Below, one piece after another: positions 1 through 10,707 of a stretch of DNA of 64,000 nucleotides (its first letter is position 1; each line of letters starts with the position of its first letter). The position numbers were made by a program, and so were the translations under genes. Under the pieces are notes generated by a model. That model did not search any database and had not been told where the DNA came from. It saw nothing but the letters and a program-made list of their open reading frames with translations. The DNA comes from Meconema thalassinum (Eukaryota > Arthropoda > Insecta > Orthoptera > Tettigoniidae), in NCBI GenBank assembly GCA_946902985.2, contig OX336388.2, forward strand, positions 1,502,654,545 to 1,502,718,544, in the 5' to 3' direction.

Positions 1-1474
1 AGATCAAGAGGCAATCGAGCCGGTCGCTGGTCAACAACAATCACTTCTCAGCCTAGAGATGGATGGTTGTCATGACGACCACAAATAACAAGCGTAGCAA
101 AGATAAAACAAGAGGCTGTGTGCGTGTCGCAAAGGCTGTGGCGAGCAATGGGGATGCGATCGAGCTGGCAGTCTCCAGAGAAAAGAAATGCAAAAACCAA
201 AGATACTACAAGGAGAAACAAATGACGTCAAGTGTCCGTGAAATATATCATGATACATACACGCAATCAAACACACAAAATGCCAGCCGACGATGCATTA
301 ATAAAACACAAAGCAACTCGTGCTTGTAGGTAGTCTAGCAAAACATGCTAAACCTATATGGTCCCCAACTTACGTTCCGAGTTCGAGCTGAATACGGTAA
401 GGCCTACTTAAAGTTACCGCCGTGATCCAGTTGCCCGAAGCATGGAATGAAGGGAAAACATAAGGGCTAAAATATATGGTGTCATGCCTCGTGTTGGGAG
501 AATGGTCGAAACGCCAACGTCCACAAACCACGGGAGACCCATTCGAAGATATGCCCAATCAAAACAGCATCAATGCACCTGGCAGCAAGAAAAACATACA
601 CTCACAAAATCACTCGCAGATATATTTCACGGCACAAATAAAAGGTTAAACGAAGACTCAAACAAAATAAAACAGGAGACCGCCATTACGATTGGTTCCA
701 CAGCAAATCCAAGCACACGACGAAGATCAAAAAGAAAGGTTAAATTTAGGAAATGAGCATAGTGGACACAAGGTTAGATGTATTACTTACATGAGTAAAT
801 GGAAGGCTTCGGCATAATAACAATGTTAAATAAAAAGGAAAACATTACATTTTAAATAATAAGGCGGAGAGCCTCAAGGCACGTCCGGACAGAAAGTATC
901 TCACATGGCGTCTGAGTCTACCGGGACGGCCGCCAAAGAAAATAAAGAAATGAGAGATGTTAAACATGGCTCAGTAGCTGCTGTTGTTTGGATGTTTTGT
1001 GTGTTGGGACATGCGATGTCTATCAGTATTGCCTCTCGGTGTTCTTTAATGACATGTTAGAACGTCGTGTACTCAGTCTCGTGAGGATAATTGAGTAGCT
1101 GTCTGATCCGAGAGGGAGCTGGTCAAGAGAGCCAAGATTGACGACCGAGTGAACACGTCACCACGCGTCACTCTACAACCTGTTGGCCATAAAATGGTTG
1201 ACCAGCAGTCGCTTGATAAGCCAAGACCTTCGTTGTTGTTGTTACTGTTGTTGTCACTAATTATTTTTTCAATAAGAAGATTAGGCATAGGAATAATTCA
1301 CAATCTATTCTAGTTTTCAACGTCTCTAGAATCAATTTTATTCTATAAACCCGGAACTAACCAATATAATATTGGTTGCATAAAAAAGTAAAGTAATATT
1401 CGTAACATTAAGAACTACCGTCCTGTTAGTCTGCTTTCTGTTCTGTGCTAATAAAACTAATAAGTAAGAGCAGG
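1..1474. other. Unassigned leading sequence
   Basis: I recognise no gene, RNA or intact transposon here. Open frames are short and lack family motifs. A GTT-rich run near 1231-1256 looks like the reverse complement of the CAA-rich SINE tails seen elsewhere and may be a SINE remnant on the minus strand. Confidence 0.4.
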
Positions 1475-1830
1475 GTACGTATTTGGACTTCGGATCCAGA
1501 GGATTCAAAGTGCCAAGAAATTTAATTCTAGTCTGAGGGTTGGAACGGGATACACTTGGCGTCATGAGGCAAACCTTAGAAGAGAGGGGGTTGGAATCTT
1601 ATCTCAGCTAAACTAGAAATGGTATTCCGTGGTTTCCGACTTCTACTATAGGCAAATACCGGGGTAGTTCCTAACTTACGGCTACAGTCGCCTCTTTCCA
1701 AGCCGTAGTCTTATTAACAAAAACACCCTACTTCACAGTCATCACAATAACGCAGGTTGTCACACATATCACACAATCATATACATGACCACGATGTCGC
1801 AAAGCTCCCAAATGAATCATCAACAAGAAG
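1475..1830 (+). repeat. tRNA-derived SINE, head degraded
   Basis: The sequence matches, segment by segment, the better preserved SINE at 12453-12857. Shared parts are the TGCCAAGAAATTTAATTC block, the CCGTGGTTTCC core, the ATCACACAA segment and the CACGATGTCGCAAAG end followed by a CAA-rich tail. The 5' tRNA-like head is eroded and only traces of an internal promoter remain. No target duplication was identified. Confidence 0.7.
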
Positions 1831-1889
1831 ATATGAGGAGTAATTTGCAATTAAAATTCGGTAAGCATTATCAACTAAGTATTTATCAA

Positions 1890-2445
1890 GGGGTTCGATT
1901 CCCGGCTCTGCCAAGAAATGTAATGCTGGTCTGAGGGCTGGAACGGGGTACACTTAAGGCCACGGCCGCCTTACCGACAGTAGTGGCTACGCGGGCTAAA
2001 GCGCTGCGTTAGGTTAAGGGGCCAAGCTCTCTGCTGACTCGGTAGACGCGTGGGTTCGAGCCCCACCGTCGGCTGTCCTTGAAATGGTTTTCCGTGGTTT
2101 CCCATTTTCAACACCAGGCAAATGCTGGGACAGTACCTTCTGACAGGCCACGGCCGCTTCCTTCCACATCCTTGCCTAGTTTCATTCATCTTCATCCATT
2201 CCATCTTTCATCCCGACGCGCAGGTCGCCCACGGGCGTCGACTAGAAAGACCTGCACTCGGCCTCTCAGGAGGCTACACGAAAAAAAAACGGCCGCCTTC
2301 TTGCCAATTCTCATCTGAATTACAAATACTCACACTAATACAGCCAACTCAATAACACAGGTTATCAGACTAATTCCACTCTCACCCAAATACATGACCA
2401 CGATGTCGCAAATCCCCTAAAGAATCAACAACAACAACAACATTA
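1890..2445 (+). repeat. tRNA-derived SINE interrupted by another SINE
   Basis: The left part (1890-1972) carries a B-box-like GGTTCGATTCC and the CTGCCAAGAAATG block. The right part (2290-2445) carries the ATTACAAATACTCACAC, CACGATGTCGCAAA and (CAA)n tail of the same family as 12453-12857. Compared with that copy it lacks the segment holding the second B-box-like motif and the CCGTGGTTTC core. The middle is occupied by a second SINE (1973-2289). Confidence 0.7.
1973..2289 (+). repeat. Complete SINE with poly(A) tail, inserted in a SINE
   Basis: A 317-bp insertion flanked by the direct repeat CGGCCGCCTT at 1963-1972 and 2290-2299 ends in nine A's. Its head contains tRNA-like promoter motifs (TGGCTACGCGGG as an A-box candidate, GGGTTCGAGCCCC as a B box). 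Its central core (CCGTGGTTTCCCATTTT, CAGGCAAATGCTGGGAC, GGCCACGGCCGCTTCC) is shared with the CAA-tailed SINE family, but its 3' third is different. Confidence 0.75.
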
Positions 2446-3886
2446 ATTTTATCAAGGTCTTATTAAGCCGGATCACCTCTACCCTTGTTTCAGCTACGGC
2501 AGAGGTGGCCAAACAGCACTCCTGGCGCGCTGGCACACCGGCTGCACTCCGGAGTGCTTTTGGGGCGGACGGCCTTGCAGTGATGGTGGGGGAAGACTAT
2601 CTCTCTCTCTCTCTCTCTCTGACTCTCTCTCGCTCTCTTTCTCGTCTTACACCCTCCTGTATTGTCTTTGCTGTGTCGAAGGACAAACGGTCGCGATGTG
2701 GTGTAGCCTACCTTATATTGCTATCTGTAGTCTCACTTTACATTATTTGATCGCAGGGATTAGTAACGTTTGACTATGGCTAGCGCTGAAAAGAAAAGGA
2801 GAAGTGGAATTGCGACTTCTTTTAAGAAAGAGTGGGAACAATTGTTTCTCATCTCGCACAACGAAAACGCGATGTGCCAATGTGTTGTTGTTTGCGAAAG
2901 TATTCACTGGAACGGCATTTCAATCGGAGATACCAGCAGGAATTTGGGGCTTTCTAGGACAAAGGGCGTCAACTTAAATTTAATGAGTTAAAATCAACGC
3001 TAGAAATAGGTACTGCACTCGTAAGTATCTCGTTTTCTTGCAAATGTTTGTTGTTTTAATTCTATTGTGATAAAAAGGATTTCGTATCTTTAACTGTATG
3101 GTTTTTAATTGACAGGAACTTGGAATTTTGAATCTGACCGTACGAGCAAGTTACAAGATTTCCTTGCGAATAGCTAAAAACGCCAAGCCTTTTTCAGAAA
3201 GGGATTTTGTAAAAGCATGCCTAATTGATGCCGCAGAACAGCTATGCCCGTTGGAAGTTCAGCAGATCCAGGATATGTCACTGTCGCGTCACACAATAGA
3301 GCGTCGCATTGCTGACTTAGCTGATGATGCCCAAAGACAATTAATGGAAAGATGTGACAAGTTCATTGCATTTTCAATTGCCTTGGATGAATCGACGGAC
3401 ATAACGGACGTAGCGCAACTGGCCAAGACCAACTACAATACTCAGACCTTAAAGGCTCGTTCTCACGATGGCACTGATGTCACGACATTGCTGTCATGAC
3501 ATGAAATGTCGCAGCAGTGTCATTGTCGGAACAGTTTTTGATGCCATCGCCACAGTGCCGTGGCAGTGGTGTCGCGTATTCAAAAGTTTTGATATGCGAC
3601 ACCGCGGCATCATCGCTGTCGTGACACTAACGTGAACTTCCACACGCATTGTCGTCATGAGAAGAGGTTTCTGCCAGTCGTGTCGTGACTTTCCATCACT
3701 CGACTACGTGTATTGTGTGTAATTATATTATGGCTGCGTTAGATATTCTTCAGTTTCTGGATCACTATCAGCAATATCCTTTCTTAAGAGTTCCTCAAAC
3801 ATAATCTCGTCAATTCCTAGAAAATAGCTCAATGACTGAGAATCGTCCAATGTCAATTCTCTCAGTAACGTTTCAGATACACCCAG

Positions 3887-4155
3887 TGTCATGTTCGTTT
3901 GGCTAATTCAGCCTGAAGATGGACTCTTGTTTCCGAGCACAAACATGGCCGCTTGTTCTGTGTATTATATGTAAATTGCATGTTCTGAGGGTTCTGATGC
4001 TCAGTTGCTCATTCATTGTTTTTGCAATACATCTTGTTACCTCTTCGTACATTAAACTGTTTTATGTTGATAGGCTGTGCTGAAGAATAATAAAAGCGGT
4101 CGTATTTTTGATAATGTGGAGTTGAATTCTTGTTTATCGCAATCACTTCACAACA
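3887..4155 (+). repeat. 5' LTR of BEL copy A
   Basis: The LTR runs from TGTCATGTTCG to CACAACA. It contains an AATAAA polyadenylation signal (in GAATAATAAAAGCGG). It is the same length as the 3' LTR and differs at the third base, at one T/C in the first 50 bases, and at one G/T near the 3' end. Confidence 0.9.
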
Positions 4156-4157
4156 TT

Positions 4158-4174
4158 TGGCGCTGCGGACACGA
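4158..4174 (+). promoter_or_regulatory. Candidate tRNA primer-binding site, BEL copy A
   Basis: TGGCGCTGCGGACACGA starts two bases after the 5' LTR. TGG is the expected complement of the tRNA CCA end. The tRNA species was not identified. Confidence 0.65.
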
Positions 4175-4234
4175 TATTGTAATTAACGACAAATTGTTAT
4201 TCTGAACACAGTAAGCAGTTTAATTCAAGACATC

Positions 4235-6434
4235 ATGCCGATTGAAATAGAGAAGAGGTCACGTATAAGAAGATCCTTCAATATGATATACAGAGAACTC
4301 GAAGAGTTACTAGTCGGTGGAGCAGATTTAAATCGTACACATATGGATGTGCTCGAGTTTCGTTTTCAGGAATTGCAAGGTAAGGACGCAATCATTTATC
4401 AATCATGGTGCTTTGCCCGAGAAAGCGCTCGAGTCGGAGATGGATAAAGGGGAAGAATACGTTATGAAGTATTTTAGGATGAAACGTAAAGTCAATAAGA
4501 TAGATGAAGATGAGGTTAGGTCTACTCAGTCCAATTTAACAGTCGTAACTTCATCCAATGTAAATGCTTCAAGTTGTGCTTATAAACTCCCTCAGTTGAA
4601 ACTTAAGGAATTCAATGGGGAGTTGAGAGATTGGTTGCCGTTTTGGTCCCAGTTTAAAAAGATTGACAGTGATCCTAATATGGACCCGAGTGATAAATTG
4701 CAGTATCTAGTCATGGCCACAGTTCCCAACTCTGTTGCTAGAGAAGTTGTTGAGAGTTACCCTGGTACAGCTGAGATGTATCCAGAGGTGATAAAAGCAC
4801 TTCAAGATCGTTTTGGAAGGGAAGACTTGTTGACTGAATTTTATATTATTAGGGAACTTTTGAAAATCATCTTGCAGAACACGATGTCCATCAAGAAGAT
4901 GCCTTTATCTGTTATGTACGATAAGTTGCAGTGTCACCTTCTAAATCTTCATACGCTAGGTGTAACATCAGAAAAATGTGGCCCCATACTTTTTCCTTTA
5001 GTATCTTCATGTCTACCAGAGGATATTTTGAAGGTATGGGAGAGGAGTAGTACGCTTTTCGCGCAGAGATCGAATAATCCTGAGTCGTCCTCGAAAGATG
5101 TCTTAGAGAATCTTATACAGTTTCTCAGGGTGCAGGTTGAAGGAGAACAGAAAGTAACTCTTTCTCTATCTGGGTTCGGCTTATCAGTGACCTCAAATAA
5201 TAAAGTCAATGAAAAGGAAAGGGGACCAAAGCAACCTGTTCCCACTAGTAAAGATATGCCTACGGTTGCTGAGTTAATTACTATTGCTAAGGGAGGATCT
5301 GAGTGCATCTTCTGCTCATCCAACCACAGGGCACAGGATTGTATAAAGGCCCAGGCTATGACTATGGCAGAAAGATGTCACATTTTAGACAGTAAGAGGG
5401 CTTGTTTTTGTTGTCTGAGACAAGGTCATCAAGCTAAAAGGTGCAAAAGTCGACCCAAGTGTATTCTTTGTGGCAAGTCACATTTTGTGATTGTTTGTGA
5501 TACCCTACCTCAGGTGCTTGATAGACCTAGTTCTAGGGAGGGAAAGACAAACACTCAGAATAGTCCTACAGGGTCTAAACTACAGCATGATGAAGCACTC
5601 GCAAGTCTATCAAACGGTTGTAACGTTCAGATGCAAACGCTTGTAGTCAATGTAAGAAGTGACAATGGTTATCGTCCAGCTAGAGCATTGATAGACACCG
5701 CTTCTCAACGTTCATATATTCTGTCGAGCACAGCGACAGAAATGGGCTACCAATCGAAAGACAGGGAAATAATCCAGCATTCCCTTTCTGGGGGTACTAG
5801 TACGGGTGTGGTCCAGCACAATGTTTTCAGCGTTCTTCTCTCAAGTTCAGACAGTAAGTATAGATGTAATTTTCAAGCATTAGATCAAAGTAGAATATGT
5901 GGTAATATTTCTCCTGTCAAACCAGGACCATGGATTGACGAGCTTGCTAAACAAAATATTAGACTCAGTGATTTGCAATGTTCAGGGCCTATAGAAATTT
6001 TAATTGGAGCTGGCATTGGTGGTAAGATTCTCACTGGAGGTAGGAGAATGCTCACTTGTGGGTTAGTAGCGATCGAGACCAAACTTGGGTGGACATTAAT
6101 GGGAAGGATTCCAGCACAACATCATTCCAAAGATAACCTTGCCATTGTTGTAACAAACATGTTTGTTAAGGATGCTGCGTTATCAGATCTGTGGACACTA
6201 GACACCCTTGGACTCACAGATCCTTCTGAGAAATTGAATAAGATGGAACTTCAGGCCGCAGTTCAGCAACATTTCATTGAGACTGTGACTATCACAGACG
6301 AAGGGTGCTACGAAGTTCACTTACCCTGGAGTGCAGGTCATCCAACTCTGCCTAACAACTACGACTTAGCCCTGAAGAGGACGAATTCCACAGTAAAGAA
6401 ATTGAAAGTCGAGGGCTTGTTTGAAGCTTGCTAA
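4235..6434 (+). pseudogene. BEL copy A Gag and aspartic protease
   Basis: The frame opens at 4235 and is shifted near 4410, where the coiled-coil-like Gag N-terminus leaves frame. The second frame carries the BEL/Pao Gag block (LKEFNGELRDWLPFWSQF, DUF1759-like). Zinc knuckles follow (CIFCSSNHRAQDC; CFCCLRQGHQAKRC; CILCGKSH). The DUF1758-like aspartic protease comes next, with ALIDTASQRSYI as active site and LIGAGIGGKIL downstream. An in-frame TAA at 6432-6434 separates it from the reverse transcriptase, which continues in the same frame. In the family this is one Gag-Pol polyprotein; here it cannot be made whole. Confidence 0.85.
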
Positions 6435-7066
6435 CAAGTTTTGGATGAATTGATTTCAGAAGGAGTCATCGAGGAAGTGCCTCTCCAAGATATGAATTTG
6501 CCAGGGCATTACCTACCCCATCGACATGTAGTGAAGCTAAACAGTACGACACCTGTACGTCCAGTCTTTGATCTCTCTGCTCAGAATGGAAAGAACCCAA
6601 GCCTTAATCATTGCTTAGAGGAGGGACCAAATCTGATTGAAAAGATACCTGCTGTCCTCGCTCGGTTCCGTCTCAAGAAGATAGGAGTAGTTGGGGACAT
6701 CCGGCGTGTCTTCCTCCAAATCAGTTTATATCCTAATGACCGTAATTACCTGCGATTTTTTTTTTTTTTTTTTGGATAATGGAAGGAGGCGCCCTTAAGG
6801 TCTACAGACACTGTCGTGTTGTATTTGGGGTTTCTGCCAGCCCTTTTCTCTTAGAATCATGCCTGAATCTTCACCTTGAGACCACATTAGCCCATTGTAA
6901 GGAAGGAATTTTAAAGGGGCCCATTTCGTTGGTTGAGGAACTCGCTCGTAGTTTTATGTTGATAATTGTGTGTCTAGCATGAAAGATGAAGAGGAAGCAC
7001 AGAAATTCATCAATTTGGCTACTTCCGTCATGCGTGAACGACAATTTGAACTAAGGGGGTGGGGAG
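6435..7066 (+). pseudogene. BEL copy A reverse transcriptase, frameshifted
   Basis: YLPHRHVVKLNS, RPVFDLSAQNGKNPSLN and GDIRRVFLQI are recognisable BEL reverse transcriptase motifs. A homopolymer of about 18 T's near 6757 breaks the frame just after the LRF motif. The next frame gives VVFGVSASPFLLESC. The catalytic YVDN appears in a third frame around 6955, overlapping the end of the previous one. The gene needs at least two shifts to be read, so it is inactive. Confidence 0.85.
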
Positions 7067-8053
7067 GTGACTTCCCCTGTACACATTTCCGCACCTGTCA
7101 ATGTTTTAGGGCTTTCCTGGGATCCGACTGCAGGCACACTGGAGATAAATATGGCAAGTCTTTCTTCTTTAGATACAGAGCGGGTCACTAAGAAAACCAT
7201 GCTGAGTGCTGCTCATAGAATATTTGACCCCATAGGTGTTACATGTAGTGTCACACTAGTACCCAAACTTCTATTGCAGCAAACTTGGAAAAGCGGTATT
7301 AGCTGGGATCAAGTAGTTGATTCAGAGATACAGTCCCAGTTCTTATGTTGGATGAAGAGTGTACCCGATCTCAAACATATTAGGATCCCTCGATGGTTAC
7401 CTGGATGCAATGAGCGAGACACATGGACATTGCACATTTTCTCAGATGCATGTCAAACATCTTATGCAGCAGTGGCATTCCTGCGTGTGGAACTGGAAGG
7501 GATTGTCAGGCTCCAACTTGTGACAGCTAAAGCAAGAGTGTCTCCTATCAACAAACCCAACAAGAAGACGACTATACCAAGACTTGAACTATTGGCTGCT
7601 TCAATAGCAGCAAGAATGTACACTACCATTGTTGAGGACTTTGATATGGCAAAAGTTGAGACTATCTTTTGGACGGATGCAACTACAGTGCTGGCGTGGG
7701 TTAAACGAGAGGAGCCCTGGGATGTTTTTGTTTCTAATAGGGTGAATGAGATTAGGGAACTAACAGGCAATTGTGAATGGAGTTATGTTCCTGGACACAT
7801 GAACCCAGCAGATCTTCCATCGAGAGGTTGCACAGCTAAGAAATTATTGGAATCTCGTTGGTGGGAGGGACCAAACTGGATCAGAGAATCTCCCAGACAC
7901 TGGCCTAAGGTAGATCCTACGTATGATGAAGAAGGGATCGCGGGAGAAAGAAAGAAAACTATTGTATCGTCTATGGTATGTGAGTATGGAAATAAAGACT
8001 GGTATTACAAGTATTTCTCACACTACAAGAACATTGTCCGTTTAGTAGGATGA
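7067..8053 (+). pseudogene. BEL copy A RT connection and RNase H
   Basis: This is a long uninterrupted frame. It starts with the region after the reverse transcriptase fingers (VLGLSWDPTAGTLEI, AAHRIFDPIGV). It then gives RNase H: FSDACQTSYAAVAF, the typical BEL block TIPRLELLAASIAARM, the WTDATTVLAWV aspartate motif and PADLPSRGC. These correspond to the acidic catalytic positions of retroelement RNase H. The RNase H coding is the best preserved part of the element, but it depends on a broken upstream frame. Confidence 0.85.
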
Positions 8054-8068
8054 ATTCTACGTTTTGGA

Positions 8069-8760
8069 ATGAATAGCAGGAGGGCTAGGTCTGATCGGAT
8101 TCATCAGGATCGAACTGCTGATGAGTATAAATTAGCAGAGAACAAAGTTATATTTCTGATACAAGAAGAAGCTTTTGTAGGAGTTTTTGATCCAAGGCTA
8201 TCCAATTTCCTCCCTTTTATTGATGATAATGGGGTCATTAGATTAACGACAAAAATCTCCAATGAATTTCGTCATCCAGCTGTCCTTCAAAACCTCAACA
8301 CCCCGTTGTCAGGCATATGATCATGGATGTACATCAGGAGAGCTGTCACGCAGGCGTACAAATGATCATGTCAATACTGAGAGAACAATTTTGGATTCTG
8401 GGAGGCAGGCGAACTGTGAGAGCAGTTGTTAATTCATGTGTTCGATGTAAGAGGCACACTACCAAGAAGATTGAAACAATACCTACTCCACTTCCAGAAG
8501 AAAGAGTACGCAATGCAAAGGTATTTGAGATAACGGGAGTGGACATAGCCGGTCCATTATACCTAAAAGCAGGAAGAGATGAACATAAGATGGCATGGAT
8601 TTGTCTTTTCTCGTGTGGTGTGTATAGGGCAGTGCACTTAGAACTTGTGTCTTAACTATTTACGGATAGTTTTCTACTAGCTTTCAGAAGATTCATGAGT
8701 CGAAGAGGGAGACCTCGCACAGTATACAGTAATCATGGCACCAACTTCCCCTGGAGCTGG
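8069..8760 (+). pseudogene. BEL copy A integrase, truncated
   Basis: The first frame (8069-8320) covers the linker. The second (8317-8655) has the HHCC zinc domain (VHQESCHAG to SCVRCKRH) and the first catalytic aspartate in TGVDIAGPLYL. After a stop at 8653-8655 the frame continues to VYSNHGTNF, where the family usually has YSDNGTNF, so the second catalytic Asp is Asn. Similarity ends near 8755. The glutamate motif and C-terminal domain are missing, and about 300 bases of unplaced sequence lead to the 3' LTR. Confidence 0.8.
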
Positions 8761-9053
8761 AGTTGAAGCCAGAGAATGACAGTCAGGTCATCGGCGGACG
8801 ACTACGAGAAGTTGCAAGAGAATCAGCCACAGACTTGGGTGTGCCAATGAAGACGAAATCTGTCATACCAACCGATGCAATTAACGAGTCAGTGAACAAA
8901 CCATTGGCCACACAAAGTGGTAGACTGGTAAAAAAAAAACAGACTGAATATGTAAATCTAGACAGTCTTTATATAATAATTCATTCACGTTGTGTATGTT
9001 TTCTTTAGTGTAAATTTTGTAAGTTAATTTGAAGAGTGATTTAGAATTAACTT

Positions 9054-9064
9054 AGGTGGGAGGA
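9054..9064 (+). promoter_or_regulatory. Polypurine tract of BEL copy A
   Basis: AGGTGGGAGGA abuts the 3' LTR start at 9065, the place and composition expected of the plus-strand primer. Confidence 0.6.
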
Positions 9065-9333
9065 TGCCATGTTCGTTTGGCTAATTCAGCCTGAAGATGG
9101 ACTCCTGTTTCCGAGCACAAACATGGCCGCTTGTTCTGTGTATTATATGTAAATTGCATGTTCTGAGGGTTCTGATGCTCAGTTGCTCATTCATTGTTTT
9201 TGCAATACATCTTGTTACCTCTTCGTACATTAAACTGTTTTATGTTGATAGGCTGTGCTGAAGAATAATAAAAGCGGTCGTATTTTTTATAATGTGGAGT
9301 TGAATTCTTGTTTATCGCAATCACTTCACAACA
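9065..9333 (+). repeat. 3' LTR of BEL copy A
   Basis: A 269-bp direct repeat of 3887-4155 with three visible substitutions. It starts TGCCATG and ends CACAACA, followed by the CCCAG target duplication. Confidence 0.9.
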
Positions 9334-9579
9334 CCCAGTTTTCCTCTGCGTAGCATCCATTTTCTCACCCTCACTTCTTTTTCCTTCTTCTTACATGTTC
9401 TCTCCTCCAGAACTATCAATTCTCCGACAACAACGTCCACCATGTTGCGCGAAAATGCCACGAAAGTCCAAACTTCTGTACCTATCGTGTGAACAGGTTA
9501 CTGCCATGGTAGCGAATGCCGTGACATTTCATGACAGCAGTGTCGTGACATCAGTGCCATCGTGAGAACGAGCCTTTTA

Positions 9580-10707
9580 ATGCAGGTATTGATAGGGTGA
9601 AAATGGCGTTTGCTGAAGCCCGACATATTGTTTGTTTACATTCGTTGCTGGGATACAATATTAGCTTTGATTAGCTTCGTTTGACGAAGGTTGGCATAAA
9701 CTATCGCTCATCTGTAATTTTTAGTGTCTTCAGTATGTCTGTAAAGTCCAGTTCGCGTTAATGTACTGCAATCGGGTGTAAATATGTGATAACACGCTTA
9801 TTATGGACTAGTTCGTTTCTGTGATGATTGTTCAGTCGACCGATGGCATTGTGTCACTTTTACTGCAGATGTTGAAGTACCTAAGACTAAAGCATTAAAA
9901 GAAGTGTCTCAAGAATATACACCGCAATGATTTGCTAGTTAGTGACAATATAATAATAGCTTAGTACAGTTCAGAAGTGTCGAACTTAAGGACGTAAAGG
10001 GATATTTTTTATTATGACGTGTGTAATAAAGTGTTGTGAGTAACTTGCCAATTGTGTACTTATATTGCGAGATGGTGTGCCGTGATAATTCCATAAGAGG
10101 GAGATGGTGCTTTCCTACCTACATTACTTTACTAAATCAACTATTTCCAGCGTACAACTATTCCAATACTCTGCATGTGTTGGGACAGCACTTCAGTAAC
10201 CGGGGACTTTCTTCTCTCCTACTTCAGAATCTGTTTGATTTTATGCCAATAATATTAATCTATAATTTCTGAACTTAAATACAAATCGTGATAACTCGTC
10301 AAAAAGCTTCTTACTCAACCACAGAAACAGTGAGACTATTGTAACTGCCCCTTGGGTGTAGACGAAGAAACCTATAATTCGAGGCCAGCACTATATATAA
10401 ATTAATTCAGGTAAGTCTAAATTAAAACTCAGCAATTCCTCTAGGTGTGTGCCGTGTCTTGTGTGGGGTTTCACCTAGGACACCAAACTGGCTCATCGGC
10501 GGGCTCTTGGTGTCCCCGCCTGTGAAAGCCAATATACCATCTTGAAGTCTAAATTATTGATGCATATTTCTTCGGAACCTAGTCTCGTCTTGTGATATCT
10601 TTCATGCTCTTAGGTGCGTAAAAATAATAATTTACACGATCTGTGACAAGCCCGATGACATGATCTTGGCTATTGGTAGGGCAACCATCGCCGCCATGTT
10701 TTTTCTA
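9580..10707. other. Interior of the 31-bp-TIR element
   Basis: About 1.1 kb between the healed TIRs. I see no coding frame of note. One frame around 9832-9930 stays open with RWHCVTFTADVEVPKTKALK and ends at TGA, but I do not recognise it. Confidence 0.5.

Larger units (their letters stand above)
3887..9333 (+). mobile_element. BEL/Pao LTR retrotransposon, copy A
   Basis: Two 269-bp direct LTRs (3887-4155 and 9065-9333) enclose gag, protease, reverse transcriptase, RNase H and part of integrase in BEL/Pao order. A 5-bp duplication CCCAG lies at 3882-3886 and 9334-9338. A primer-binding site beginning TGGCGCTGCGGACACGA lies two bases after the 5' LTR, and a purine tract precedes the 3' LTR. 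The LTRs differ at three positions that I can count, implying a young insertion. The coding region nevertheless has several lesions and lacks the integrase C-terminus. Confidence 0.9.
3728..9443 (-). pseudogene. Harbinger transposase N-terminal fragment
   Basis: On the minus strand an ATG at 9443-9441 opens a frame to 9334. It resumes at 3881 and stops at 3728, with one BEL insertion between. The halves join in one frame when the BEL element and one copy of its CCCAG duplication are removed, giving 87 residues. Recognisable parts are a basic region (VRVRKWMLRRG) and then LLRELTLDDSQSLSYFLG and EIMFEELLRKD. The spacing matches the HARBI1/ALP1-like N-terminal region that precedes the DDE domain. 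The catalytic domain is absent, so it cannot be a working transposase. Assignment is by motif pattern only. Confidence 0.55.
3452..9576. mobile_element. PIF/Harbinger element, interrupted by BEL
   Basis: Long inverted termini begin AAGGCTCGTTCTCACGATGG. They match for 35 bp without mismatch and then continue with a gap (3452-3510 against 9510-9576). They are flanked by TTA (3449-3451 and 9577-9579), the 3-bp duplication expected for PIF/Harbinger. Subtracting the BEL element leaves 673 bp. The interior encodes, on the minus strand, an 87-codon frame resembling the N-terminus of Harbinger transposases. It is therefore an internally deleted derivative. Confidence 0.75.
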
